DNA of 16,415 bases from an uncultured Eubacteriales bacterium (GTDB lineage: Bacteria; Bacillota; Clostridia; Oscillospirales; Oscillospiraceae): positions 1 through 16,415 of the forward strand of contig USQL01000051.1 in NCBI GenBank assembly GCA_900556935.1, read 5' to 3'. Position numbers and translations under genes: made by a program. Below the pieces are notes generated by a model. That model was not told the DNA's origin. It made no database searches and worked only from the letters and a program-made list of their open reading frames with translations. This document shows, piece after piece, positions 1 to 7,692 of the stretch. How positions within the stretch are numbered: the first letter of the stretch is position 1; every line of letters starts with the position of its first letter.

Positions 1-119
1 CCCTGCTTGAACAGCTGGATTACCTTGGGAATGGGCGTATGAATGGGGCAGCCCTCCATACACATGGGCTTTTTGCAGTTCAGGCATCGATTGGCTTCGC
101 CGACGATATGTAATTCCAT
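1..119 (-). CDS. Glutamate-synthase-beta-type Fe-S/FAD oxidoreductase, N-terminus (partial)
   Basis: Only the first 39 codons are in the window; the gene continues past base 1. The translation begins MELHIVGEANRCLNCKKP and carries four cysteines at residues 12, 15, 20 and 24 (CLNC....C...CP), followed by IHTPIPKVIQLFKQ. This is the pattern of the N-terminal [4Fe-4S]-binding domain (Fer4_20) of NADPH glutamate synthase small subunit/GltD and related NAD(P)-dependent oxidoreductases, which pass electrons from NAD(P)H through FAD and Fe-S centres in the cytoplasm. The ATG has a strong AGGAGG at 126-131, six bases upstream. It lies downstream of the carrier gene on the same strand and is probably the third gene of the lactonase-carrier operon. 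If it is GltD-like, it would link 2-oxoglutarate from the nearby aconitase and isocitrate dehydrogenase to glutamate. The family is clear from the cysteine spacing, but the exact subfamily cannot be settled from 39 residues. Confidence 0.75.
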   Translation of the reverse strand, partial: MELHIVGEANRCLNCKKPMCMEGCPIHTPIPKVIQLFKQ

Positions 120-141
120 AAGGGTCCTCCTTTCAGAATCG

Positions 142-198
142 GGGCTGTTAGAAAAGCATGTCACTGGTTCACAATGACAGATTTTTTTCTAACAGCCC
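142..198 (-). promoter_or_regulatory. Intercistronic stem-loop between carrier and oxidoreductase genes
   Basis: A perfect 14-bp inverted repeat (142-155 with 185-198, GGGCTGTTAGAAAA) encloses a further 5-bp TGTCA/TGACA pair (159-163 with 175-179). On the minus-strand transcript the stem is not followed by a T run, so it is not a standard terminator. It ends 10 bases before the AGGAGG of the next gene. It may be an mRNA processing or stability element or an attenuator that sets different levels of the two proteins. The structure is seen; the role is inferred. Confidence 0.55.
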
Positions 199-207
199 GG
201 TAAGGTT

Positions 208-1467
208 TCAGACAATCAGCGTATAGACACCGCACAGGGACATGACGGCCAGAACCACCAGGTTCAGTACGGAAACGGCGAACAGTTCTACAAAAAGCTT
301 ATTCTGGGGGAACCGGGCCTCACTGTCCGGCTGCTGGGCAACACCGGCCATGATCAGAGCACCAGTGGTGGAAATGGGGGTATAGCCCGCAATGGTGCCG
401 CCGATGACCACCATGGCCACCAGCTGGATCCCATCCGCACCGAGCCCCGCTGCCAGGCTGCCGCAGACAGGCACCAGGGTGGGGAACACCACGCCCAGGC
501 CGGAGGAGAAGAAGGACATAATCCCGGCAGTCAGGGCCATAATGGGTGCGGCACTCCTGGGCCCCATGAAGCTTTCCAGCCCAGAGACCAGCAGGTCAAT
601 GCCGCCGGACAGGGAGATGATATTCATCAGCATCCCAACGCCCAGAACCATGAGAATGACGTTCCAGGGCACTCCGGAAACGGCCTTTTTGTCCTGGCCG
701 CAGCCGATCACGTTCAGGATGCTGCCGATGAGAAAGCCTGTCAGACCCACGTTCCATTTCAGCACCAGAACCCCCACCGCCAGCAGCACCAGGCCCAGAA
801 GGCTCAATAGCTGCTGCCAGTTGAATTTGGGCAGGGCAACCTTTTCCACATTGGCGATGCTCTTGTCCACCTGCCAGCCCTTGTAATAGACATAGATGAG
901 CACGGAGCAGACCACGGCGGTGATGGCGGTGCAGACCATAATGGGCACGGTATTTCCCACCATGCCCTGGGCTTCCATCAAGCTGCGGACCACGGCGGCC
1001 TCCGGCGTCAGGGGGCTCATACGCCCGGCCATAGCGCCCATATCTCCGATAATGGACACCATAATGGGGTTGATCCCCGCAGATACGGACAGGGGAATGG
1101 CGATGACGGGGATGATGGCGAGGCACGGAATGGAGCCGGGGCCAACGGCGCTGAGCACCATGCCGATGAGGAACATGGCTGCGGGAATGGCGTGCACCGG
1201 CACCCGGCTGACGATTTTCTTCGCCAGCAGCTCCAGGGCTCCGTTGCCATTGATAATGGCAAAAAGATAGGTGACACCCGCCATCTGAATGAACAGGGAT
1301 GTGGAGAAGCCGGAGATCACGGCTTTGACGGTGAGGACATCGCTTTGAAACACAATGGCAATGACCATGGCAAAGCCGATGGAGAGAATGCCAACGTTCG
1401 TTTTCCGGGTAAAGCCCAGGATAATGGCCAGGATCAGGGCCAGCAGGGAGATGAGACCAACGTTCAT
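208..1467 (-). CDS. MatC-like dicarboxylate/tricarboxylate carrier
   Basis: This 419-aa polytopic membrane protein is hydrophobic almost throughout, with roughly ten to twelve predicted membrane spans. A glycine/proline-rich signature GPGSIPCLAIIPVIAIPL (about 109-126) and GDMGAMAGRMSPLTPEAAVV (about 141-160) resemble the MatC N-terminal family (malonate/dicarboxylate carriers) of the ion-transporter superfamily. These secondary transporters move organic acids with cations. The ATG at 1467 has a ribosome site in which the lactonase stop codon overlaps the Shine-Dalgarno (TGAGGAGGAACCGCTATG), so the two genes are translationally linked with a 12-nt gap. Together with the lactonase, aconitase and isocitrate dehydrogenase nearby, the likely substrate is a di- or tricarboxylate such as citrate, isocitrate or a related acid or lactone, but the sequence alone does not fix it. 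Length and start are normal for the family. Confidence 0.8.
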   Translation of the reverse strand: MNVGLISLLALILAIILGFTRKTNVGILSIGFAMVIAIVFQSDVLTVKAVISGFSTSLFIQMAGVTYLFAIINGNGALELLAKKIVSRVPVHAIPAAMFLIGMVLSAVGPGSIPCLAIIPVIAIPLSVSAGINPIMVSIIGDMGAMAGRMSPLTPEAAVVRSLMEAQGMVGNTVPIMVCTAITAVVCSVLIYVYYKGWQVDKSIANVEKVALPKFNWQQLLSLLGLVLLAVGVLVLKWNVGLTGFLIGSILNVIGCGQDKKAVSGVPWNVILMVLGVGMLMNIISLSGGIDLLVSGLESFMGPRSAAPIMALTAGIMSFFSSGLGVVFPTLVPVCGSLAAGLGADGIQLVAMVVIGGTIAGYTPISTTGALIMAGVAQQPDSEARFPQNKLFVELFAVSVLNLVVLAVMSLCGVYTLIV

Positions 1468-1479
1468 AGCGGTTCCTCC

Positions 1480-2520
1480 TCAGGCAAATACGATGCACAC
1501 GGGGCTGCCGGTATGCACGATGTTCAGGGTGGGGGTCAGGACACCGGTCACATTGTCAAAGTCAAATTCCACAATGGTGTCGCTGTCCTCGTTAGCTACG
1601 TAGCACTTCCCGTTGTCCCCAAAGCAGAAGAACCGGGGGGTCTTCCCCAGGCAGGGATAGAAGCCTACATTGCGCAGGTAGCCGGTAACGGGGTCGATGC
1701 GGTAGACGGCGATGCTGTCGGTATACCGGTTGGAAACCAGCACGAATTTCCCGGAGGGGTCTACCATAACCTCACTGGCATCGGAGTAGCCGGTGACAGT
1801 TTCCGGGACGGTGGAGAGCTCCTGGAGGGCTTCCAAGGTGCCGTTTTCGTCATCAAACCGGAAAAACAGGACCTTGTTTCCCTTTTCCTCGCACATATAC
1901 ACCCAGCGGTTATTGGGGTGGACGGCGGCATGGCGAGGCTCATCCCAGGTCCGGGAAAGGAAGCGGTCCGTCTGGGTAAACGCGCCGGTTTCGTGGTCAT
2001 AGCTTAGAGCCCGCATCTGGCCGTAGCCGTTGATTCGGCCCTGGGCGCAGGCGAAAAGATAATTTTTGCTCTGATCCCAAAGACATTGGTGGATGGTGGA
2101 TACCTTGCCGGGCTCCTTGCCCTCGTAGGTGTACTTTGCCGCCACCTGCCCTAGGGAGCCGTCCGCGTTCCGGGCAACGGTGTACAGGCTGCCGCCCTGC
2201 AGGGTGGCAACGATGACATGGCGGTTTTCCCTGTCCACCGTCACATCCACGGGATTCTTCCCGCCGATGTCAATGGTATTCAGGTGCTCCAGGGTGTGGT
2301 TTTCCAGAATCCGATAGCTGGAAACCTTGGTAAAGTCCCCATGGACACTGTAGAGATAGTTTCCTTCCCTGTCCAGGGTCTGGAAAGAGGGGTTTGGCTC
2401 CGTGGCGAGGCACTGGATGCAGTTCCAGCTGCCATCGGGCCGAATCTCATAGGTCTTCAGCCCCTCTCCTCGGGCGTTCCGCTCTTTGGTGGTGCGGCAT
2501 CCTACATAAGCATAGCGCAT
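1480..2520 (-). CDS. Lactonase family protein, seven-bladed beta-propeller (PF10282 type)
   Basis: The 346-aa protein has recurring propeller-blade motifs, notably EPRHAAVHPNNRWVYMCEE (about 194-212) and SDASEVMVDPSGKFVLVSN (about 246-264), followed by RYTDSIAVYRIDP. These match the GPRH..FHP and SPDG.F.YVSNR..DSIAVF signatures of the cytoplasmic lactonase family, which includes 6-phosphogluconolactonase (YbhE/Pgl) and carboxy-muconate cyclase relatives. There is no signal peptide. The start was placed at the ATG at 2520 because GGAGG lies just upstream (GGAGGAATCGCTATG) and the protein then begins MRYAYVGCRTT like family members. A longer in-frame extension to 2673 runs through the promoter and the terminator of the upstream gene and is rejected. 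It is first in an operon with the MatC-like carrier. The neighbours suggest a lactone of a hydroxy-carboxylic acid rather than a pentose-phosphate role, but this is inference. Confidence 0.82.
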   Translation of the reverse strand: MRYAYVGCRTTKERNARGEGLKTYEIRPDGSWNCIQCLATEPNPSFQTLDREGNYLYSVHGDFTKVSSYRILENHTLEHLNTIDIGGKNPVDVTVDRENRHVIVATLQGGSLYTVARNADGSLGQVAAKYTYEGKEPGKVSTIHQCLWDQSKNYLFACAQGRINGYGQMRALSYDHETGAFTQTDRFLSRTWDEPRHAAVHPNNRWVYMCEEKGNKVLFFRFDDENGTLEALQELSTVPETVTGYSDASEVMVDPSGKFVLVSNRYTDSIAVYRIDPVTGYLRNVGFYPCLGKTPRFFCFGDNGKCYVANEDSDTIVEFDFDNVTGVLTPTLNIVHTGSPVCIVFA

Positions 2521-2566
2521 AGCGATTCCTCCGTATCTGTTTTTGGAAGTGTCTTCCGATGCGTTC

Positions 2567-2572
2567 AGGATA
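2567..2572 (-). promoter_or_regulatory. Extended -10 promoter of the lactonase-carrier operon
   Basis: On the minus strand the sequence reads TGCTATCCT, a TG-N extended -10 with TATCCT at 2572-2567. It lies about 47 bases before the lactonase ATG. There is no good -35 hexamer at the expected distance, which fits a promoter that needs an activator. A LysR-type box sits about 67 bases upstream of the presumed start of transcription (near 2560). Confidence 0.45.
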
Positions 2573-2619
2573 GCAGACTTACACGTCAAAAGGAAATTCT
2601 CTTTTTCATGACCCGGGGC

Positions 2620-2634
2620 ATTCCAAAATGGAAT
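2620..2634. promoter_or_regulatory. LysR-type operator (T-N11-A palindrome) upstream of lactonase operon
   Basis: ATTCCAAAATGGAAT is a perfect 15-bp inverted repeat (6-bp arms, 3-bp centre) that satisfies the classical LysR T-N11-A rule. It is centred about 67 bases upstream of the presumed transcription start, the usual place for a LysR recognition site. Two LysR genes lie directly upstream. Palindrome and spacing are seen; binding by either regulator is inferred. Confidence 0.6.
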
Positions 2635-2648
2635 TTCAGAGATACGTG

Positions 2649-2686
2649 AAAAAGTGCCCATCGGCAGCTGCACCGATGGGCACTTT
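2649..2686 (-). terminator. Rho-independent terminator after the LysR pair
   Basis: A perfect 14-bp stem (AAAGTGCCCATCGG at 2651-2664 with CCGATGGGCACTTT at 2673-2686) with an 8-nt loop is followed on the minus strand by TTTTT. It begins 4 bases after the stop codon of the downstream LysR gene and separates that operon from the lactonase operon. Confidence 0.9.
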
Positions 2687-2689
2687 GCG

Positions 2690-3562
2690 CTACGGTTCCT
2701 CTTTTTGGAAGAAGGCCTCCACCAGCCCTACAAAGTCCGCGATATCCGGATTCTGGAAGCAGCGGTCAGACAGCATCATCCAAACACGGCGGCCCACAGG
2801 ATTGCCCTGGGGATCATACAGGGGAATCAGCTGAGCAAAGCTGGCATCGAAGCGCCACTTGTTGCCGAACAGGAAGGTCATGCCCAGCCCCTTTTCCACC
2901 ATTTCAATGGCAATGTCCGCAAAGGGCACCTGGTAGCTGCTATGGGGGAGGGTTCCATATTGGGTCTTCCACCATTGCTCCAAAATCATCTCCACCAATG
3001 GATTCATCTTCCACTGGATCAGCGGCTGCCGTTCCAGCGATTCCAAGTCCATTTCCACAGGGGCCAAAAGGTACAGCGGTTCATCCATCAGAAGGGTCTT
3101 TTCCCCCAGATAGGGGTAGTCCCCACAGACAAACCCCAGATCCACCGAGCCATCCACCAGCTTTTGCAGAATCACCTCGCTGGAATTGGGAATCAGCTGA
3201 ATATCCAGCCGGTCAAACCGCTGGATATAGGCACTGAGCACCTCCGGAAAATAAAGCCGGGAAAAGGAATTGGGGATGCCGATAGTGAGGCTGTCCTTCC
3301 GGCTGCTTCGCTGGGCATAGTGCTCCCGGATCTCCCGCAGGAAATCCAGCATGATGCTGGCCTTTTGGGCAAGATACGTGCCGTCCTCCGTAAAGCTAAC
3401 GCCCTGGCTGCTGCGGCGGATGACCTCGATGCCCCATTCATTTTCCATATTTTGCAGTCGTTTGGTCACGGCGGATTGAGTCAGGAACAGTGTTTCCGCC
3501 GTTTTCGTGATGCTGCGTTTTTCATACAGAACAATCAGAATTTTCCAGTCCAGCTCTTTCAT
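2690..3562 (-). CDS. LysR-family transcriptional regulator (second of a pair)
   Basis: The 290-aa protein has an N-terminal winged helix-turn-helix (about 1-60): MKELDWKILIVLYEKRSITK then TAETLFLTQSAVTKRLQNME. The effector-binding (periplasmic-binding-like) domain fills the rest, with a typical SRLYFPEVLSAYIQRFDRLDIQLI opening. The start was set at the ATG at 3562, not the TTG at 3601, because it aligns with the neighbouring paralogue MKDFDWELLHELYK. The start lies 41 nt inside the 3' end of that upstream paralogue, so the two are co-translated. The Shine-Dalgarno is weak, consistent with coupling. The gene ends directly at a strong terminator. LysR proteins are usually activators that respond to a small-molecule inducer, here plausibly an organic acid handled by the flanking enzymes. 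Likely targets are the boxes at 2620-2634 and near the aconitase promoter. Confidence 0.88.
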   Translation of the reverse strand: MKELDWKILIVLYEKRSITKTAETLFLTQSAVTKRLQNMENEWGIEVIRRSSQGVSFTEDGTYLAQKASIMLDFLREIREHYAQRSSRKDSLTIGIPNSFSRLYFPEVLSAYIQRFDRLDIQLIPNSSEVILQKLVDGSVDLGFVCGDYPYLGEKTLLMDEPLYLLAPVEMDLESLERQPLIQWKMNPLVEMILEQWWKTQYGTLPHSSYQVPFADIAIEMVEKGLGMTFLFGNKWRFDASFAQLIPLYDPQGNPVGRRVWMMLSDRCFQNPDIADFVGLVEAFFQKEEP

Positions 3563-4436
3563 TGTCAGCCTGCTTTCCGTCTCGCAAAATAAAATCAACA
3601 AACCGCTCTACATGCTCATTCAGCCGCTTGTTCTGGGGATACAAAAACCAGGTGCTGCGGGTGACGGGTGTGCCATCCGGGTGGGTCAGCGGAGTCAGGC
3701 ACAGGCCATAGGGATTGGTAAATTCCTCCGGCAAGAAGCACAGGGTATAGCCCAGGCCCTTTTGGACCATCTGCCATACCACGTCCACATACCCCAGCTC
3801 CTGCCCGGTAGGGGGCGATTGCCGGAATCGCTCCTCCCACCAGGCATCCAGCAGCTTTTGAGACTCGGCGTTGGTAGAATACCAGAGGCGGCGCATCCCC
3901 AAAAGCTCTGAAAGGTCTCCGATGGGCGCTTTGGTCATGGCGTATGCCCTGTTTTTACCCAAAAGCACCCGGTTGACGGCACCGGCATAGTCTCCCCGGA
4001 CAAAAGCCACATCCAGGCTGCCGTCCAGCATTTGGCGGAACAGCTGGTCCGAATGGGCGTTCCGCACCTGAAAGCGAATGCCGGGGTGCTCCATCCGGAA
4101 CCGGATCAGCTGGTCTGTCAGGGTGTATTTGCTGTAGGTGTAGGAGGAACCGATGGTTACAAGGCCCCCCGCATTTTCCCGCAGCTGCTCTAAGTGGCTG
4201 CGGGTCTGCTTTAAAAAGCGCAGATAAACCTCCGCCTGCTCGGCAAGATACTTTCCCTCCGGGGTAAATTCCAGCCCCTTGGGGGTCCGCTCCACAATGG
4301 TCACATCGAACTCCGCCTCAATATGCTGCAAGCGCTTGGTCAGCGTGGGCTGCGTAATGTAGAGAACATTGGCAACCTTTGTCAGGTTTGGATTTTTATA
4401 CAGCTCATGCAAAAGCTCCCAATCGAAATCCTTCAT
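3522..4436 (-). CDS. LysR-family transcriptional regulator (first of a pair)
   Basis: This is a 304-aa LysR protein with the DNA-binding helix-turn-helix in the first 60 residues: MKDFDWELLHELYKNPNLTK, then VANVLYITQPTLTKRLQHIE. It is followed by the linker helix and a substrate-binding domain (TIGSSYTYSKYTLTDQLIRF onward). It is clearly a paralogue of the regulator encoded just downstream. The C-terminus carries about 15 extra residues that overlap the start of that gene by 41 nt. The ATG at 4436 has AGGATGG about nine bases upstream. The gene begins 71 nt after the isocitrate dehydrogenase stop and a possible promoter lies in this gap, so the pair may be transcribed both alone and by read-through from the aconitase operon. 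No inducer can be named from the sequence. Confidence 0.9.
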   Translation of the reverse strand: MKDFDWELLHELYKNPNLTKVANVLYITQPTLTKRLQHIEAEFDVTIVERTPKGLEFTPEGKYLAEQAEVYLRFLKQTRSHLEQLRENAGGLVTIGSSYTYSKYTLTDQLIRFRMEHPGIRFQVRNAHSDQLFRQMLDGSLDVAFVRGDYAGAVNRVLLGKNRAYAMTKAPIGDLSELLGMRRLWYSTNAESQKLLDAWWEERFRQSPPTGQELGYVDVVWQMVQKGLGYTLCFLPEEFTNPYGLCLTPLTHPDGTPVTRSTWFLYPQNKRLNEHVERFVDFILRDGKQADNERAGLENSDCSV

Positions 4437-4468
4437 AATGGGCCATCCTTTTTATGATTTTCAGGAAA

Positions 4469-4497
4469 AGCATAGCACATTTGCCCAGGAGCCGCAA
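4469..4497 (-). promoter_or_regulatory. Possible promoter of the LysR pair
   Basis: On the minus strand TTGCGG (4497-4492) and TATGCT (4474-4469) are separated by 17 nt, with TGTGC before the -10. The -10 lies 32 bases before the LysR ATG. It is a moderate match to a sigma-70-type promoter in a short gap that has no evident terminator after the isocitrate dehydrogenase gene. Confidence 0.4.
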
Positions 4498-4507
4498 GGG
4501 GTTTTTC

Positions 4508-5674
4508 TCAGAGCTTTTGAATTTCAGAAATCAGGAGCTCCGTAAGTTCGGCAGCGCTGTGCTGCCCCTCCTTGGGACCTACCGCCATGGCTTTCTCACC
4601 TCTGGTGCAGATATCCAGCGCCTTTTCCAGCTTGGTATTTGCCTCGCCGTAGCCCATGTGGACCAGCATCTGGCCCATGGCCCTGATCAGGCTACAGGGG
4701 TTGGCGTACCCCGCCTTTCCCGCGGCGCACAGCCCGGGGGCCGTTCCGTGGATGGCCTCAAACAGGGCATAGCGGTCGCCAATGTTGGAGGAGGAGGCGG
4801 TGCCCAGGCCGCCCTGGTGCTCAGCGGCTACATCGGTAACAATATCGCCGTAGAGGTTGGGCAGGACAACGACCTCAATGCCCCTATTGAAATCCGGGTC
4901 CATCATCTTGGCGCAGATGGCGTCCACCAGACGCTCCTGGATTTCAATATCCGGGTATTCCTGCCCCACTTCCCGCACGGCCTTGATGAAGTTCCCATCA
5001 ACCAGCTTGACAATATTGGCCTTGGTGACCACGGTCACATTGTGCTTGCCATTTTTCCGGGCGTATTCAAAGGCGGCCCGGGCAATGCGGCGGCTGCCAA
5101 GCCGGGTCTGGACCTTGAAATCCACCGCCAGGTCCTCGTCTACCTGGATGCCCTTGTTGCCCCAGATATACTCGCCCTCGATGTTCTCCCGGAAGAAGGT
5201 CCAGTGGATGTCCCTGTCGGGAATGTCGATAGGCCGGACAGCAGCGTACAGGTCCAGGCTCCGGCGCAGCAGGGAGTTGGCGGAGACTAGGTTGGGCAGA
5301 CCGTCACCGGCTCTGGGGGTGACCATGGGCCCCTTCAGCAGCACATGGCATTTTTTGATTTCTTCCAGGCACTCCTGGGGCAAGCTGTTGTTCTGAGCAA
5401 CTCGGTTTTCAATGGTCATGCCTTCGATATTCCGGATTTCGATTTTGCCGGATTTCACGTCATCCCCAACCAGGGCCAGCATGACCTGCAGGGCCAGGGA
5501 CATGATCACGGGGCCGATGCCGTCCCCGGGGAGAATGCCCACAATGATTTTGTCCAGCTTGGAAAAGTCCAGGGGCTCCTGGGCCTTTTTCATACCGTCG
5601 ATGCGTTGATAGTCCTGGCGAATCAGTTCGCCGAAGGCCTGCTGTGCTTTTGCAATGCTTTCTGCACGTGTCAT
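4508..5674 (-). CDS. Isocitrate/isopropylmalate dehydrogenase family, probable isocitrate dehydrogenase
   Basis: The 388-aa beta-decarboxylating dehydrogenase has GILPGDGIGP (46-55), SANSLLRRSLDLYAAVRP (131-148) with the Ser-x-Asn and Arg residues typical of isocitrate rather than isopropylmalate enzymes, and FRENIEGEYIWG with Tyr169. It also has TKANIVK (Lys218), NLYGDIVTD (Asp277, Asp281, metal ligands) and the cofactor loop HGTAPGLCAAGKAGYANP (309-326). The expected reaction is oxidative decarboxylation of isocitrate to 2-oxoglutarate in the cytoplasm. The cofactor loop is about 3 residues longer than in E. coli IDH and lacks the usual Asp (NAD) or Lys-Tyr (NADP) discriminator, and there is a roughly 40-residue N-terminal extension. 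The gene starts 1 nt after the aconitase stop, with its GGAGG inside the aconitase 3' end, so the two are co-translated. A homo- or methyl-substituted substrate cannot be excluded. Confidence 0.85.
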   Translation of the reverse strand: MTRAESIAKAQQAFGELIRQDYQRIDGMKKAQEPLDFSKLDKIIVGILPGDGIGPVIMSLALQVMLALVGDDVKSGKIEIRNIEGMTIENRVAQNNSLPQECLEEIKKCHVLLKGPMVTPRAGDGLPNLVSANSLLRRSLDLYAAVRPIDIPDRDIHWTFFRENIEGEYIWGNKGIQVDEDLAVDFKVQTRLGSRRIARAAFEYARKNGKHNVTVVTKANIVKLVDGNFIKAVREVGQEYPDIEIQERLVDAICAKMMDPDFNRGIEVVVLPNLYGDIVTDVAAEHQGGLGTASSSNIGDRYALFEAIHGTAPGLCAAGKAGYANPCSLIRAMGQMLVHMGYGEANTKLEKALDICTRGEKAMAVGPKEGQHSAAELTELLISEIQKL

Positions 5675-5675
5675 T

Positions 5676-7637
5676 TTATTGTTCCTCCATCTTTGCCAAC
5701 TGCTTTTTCAGGTATCGCAGCTGTCCGCCGCAAAGTACCACATCGATTTCATTGTCCGTCAGGTCCAAAGTGACCTCAAATTCAAAATGCTTAGTTGTGT
5801 TTTTCACCCTTACCTTCCGGGTAGGGATCTGGTCCAGAAGGTTTTCAATCTCCAGCTCATCCCCCTGGTCGATGCTGTCGTAGGCGGCGGGGTCGGCAAA
5901 GAGCATGGGAATAATGCCGTGGTTTACCAGGTTTCCCTTGTGGATCCGTGCAATGCTCTTGGCAATGACGCAGCGGACCCCCAAATACATGGGGTTGATG
6001 GCGGCGTGCTCCCGAGAGGAGCCCTGGCCGTAGTTTTCACCGCCCACAATGAAGCTCTGCCCCATGCTCCGGGCCCGCTCCGCAAATTCCGGGTCGTAGC
6101 GGGTGTAGCAGTATTTGCTCATCAGCGGAATATTGGACCGCATGGAGGAGAACTCCGCGCTGGCGGGGGTGATATCGTCGGTGGACACATTGTCCCGGGC
6201 CTTCAGGCTGACCCCGGCCTTCAGATACTGCTGAGGCACCTCCGGAATGGGAAGAAACTTGATGTTGGGGCCCCGGGTGATTTCCACCTTGGCCGCTTCC
6301 TCGGCGGGCAGGGGCGGGATGAGCATGGAGTCATCCACAATATACTTCTCCGGCTCTTTGATCCGACCCAGAATGGCGATATCCTCGCCCATAATCTCCT
6401 CGGCGGTGGCAAAGGTGCCCTTGATGGCTGTGGCGGCGGCGCTTTCCGGGCTCACCAGGTAGATTTCCGCCGTGGGGTTGCCGGCCCGACCCTTGAAATT
6501 CCGATTGGAAGTTCTCACGGCCACGCCGTTGGTAGGCGGGGTCTGACCGATGGCACAGCAGGGGCCGCAGGAGATTTCCAGCAGCCGCACCCCGGCATCC
6601 ACCAGCATATCGATGTAGCCGTCCCGCAGCAGCTCCTTGTAGGTCTGCCGGGAGGCGATGCCGCAGGTGCAGCTCACATCCTCGTGCACATGGTGCCCCT
6701 GGAAGACCGTGGCAGCCTTGGCGACATCGGCATAGCTGGTGTTGGTGCAGGAGCCGATGAACACCTGCTGGACCTTTTTCTTGGGAACCTCTGCCAGGGG
6801 CTTTACATTGTCCGGCAGATGGGGGCAGGCCATCAGGGGAACCAAAGCGCTCAGGTCAATCTCCATCTCCTCGTCGTATTCCGCGTCCTCGTCCGGCAGC
6901 AGCTCCCGGTAGGCATCCCCACGACCCTGGGCCGTCAGGAACTTCTTCACCTGGGCATCCGCCGGGAAGATGGAGGTGGTCGCGCCCATTTCCGCGCCCA
7001 TATTGGCAATGGTGGCCCGCTGGGGCACCTCCAGGGCGGCAGCGCCGGGGCCCACATATTCATAGACCTTGCCGAGACCGCCCTTGACGGATTCCCTGCG
7101 CAGCATTTCCAGAATAATCTCCTTGGCGTTGACACCGGGCTTCAAGGCACCCACCAGATTGACCTTGACCACCTTGGGCATCTTCAACCGCATAGGCACA
7201 CCGGTCATGGCCGTAGCCACATCCATACCGCCTACGCCGATGCACAGCATACCGATGGCACCGCCGTGGGGGGTGTGGCTGTCGCCGCCCATGCTGACCT
7301 TTCCAGGGGCACCGAACCGGGCCACCTGGACCGTATGGCAGATGCCGTTGCCGGGGCGGGAGACGTATACGCCATACTTCTTGGCCACAGATTGCAGATA
7401 AATATGGTCGTCCGGGGTCATGTTGTTCACATACAGCAGGTTATGGTCCAGATAGCTGACGGAGCACTCTGTCCTGACCCTGGGCAGGCCCACCGCCTCA
7501 AAGGCCAGGTAGGTCATAACGGCGTTGATGTCATGGGTCAGGGTCTGGTCCACATGGATGAAAACCTCCTCCCCCGGCACCATGGAACCGGATACAAAAT
7601 GGCTTTCAATAATTTTTCGTGTCAGGGATTTTCCCAT
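5676..7637 (-). CDS. Aconitate hydratase, Aquifex-type
   Basis: This 653-aa aconitase-superfamily dehydratase has DSHTPHGGAIG (119-129), GSCTNTSYADV (Cys297), SCGPCCAIGQ (Cys357 and Cys360) and RTSNRNFKGRAG (375-386). The swivel domain, carrying GGENYGQGSSREHAA (532-546), is at the C-terminus. The three cysteines would ligate the [4Fe-4S] cluster. Length and order match the bacterial 640-660-residue putative aconitase family rather than the 850-900-residue AcnA/AcnB. It should interconvert citrate and isocitrate through cis-aconitate. The start is the ATG at 7637 with AGGAG upstream; an in-frame extension to 8024 would run backwards through a terminator and the ABC gene and is rejected. It heads an operon with the dehydrogenase, driven by the promoter near 7693-7722. 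A related substrate such as homoaconitate or methylcitrate is possible. Confidence 0.88.
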   Translation of the reverse strand: MGKSLTRKIIESHFVSGSMVPGEEVFIHVDQTLTHDINAVMTYLAFEAVGLPRVRTECSVSYLDHNLLYVNNMTPDDHIYLQSVAKKYGVYVSRPGNGICHTVQVARFGAPGKVSMGGDSHTPHGGAIGMLCIGVGGMDVATAMTGVPMRLKMPKVVKVNLVGALKPGVNAKEIILEMLRRESVKGGLGKVYEYVGPGAAALEVPQRATIANMGAEMGATTSIFPADAQVKKFLTAQGRGDAYRELLPDEDAEYDEEMEIDLSALVPLMACPHLPDNVKPLAEVPKKKVQQVFIGSCTNTSYADVAKAATVFQGHHVHEDVSCTCGIASRQTYKELLRDGYIDMLVDAGVRLLEISCGPCCAIGQTPPTNGVAVRTSNRNFKGRAGNPTAEIYLVSPESAAATAIKGTFATAEEIMGEDIAILGRIKEPEKYIVDDSMLIPPLPAEEAAKVEITRGPNIKFLPIPEVPQQYLKAGVSLKARDNVSTDDITPASAEFSSMRSNIPLMSKYCYTRYDPEFAERARSMGQSFIVGGENYGQGSSREHAAINPMYLGVRCVIAKSIARIHKGNLVNHGIIPMLFADPAAYDSIDQGDELEIENLLDQIPTRKVRVKNTTKHFEFEVTLDLTDNEIDVVLCGGQLRYLKKQLAKMEEQ

Positions 7638-7692
7638 AGCTGGCAGCTCCTTTTTGTTTTTTCGGCAGAGGGTTTGCCGTTGCTCTGCTTGT

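Noticed and set aside
3563..3601. Upstream TTG start for the second LysR gene
   Set aside because: It adds 13 residues not found in the paralogue; the internal ATG aligns with the paralogue's start.
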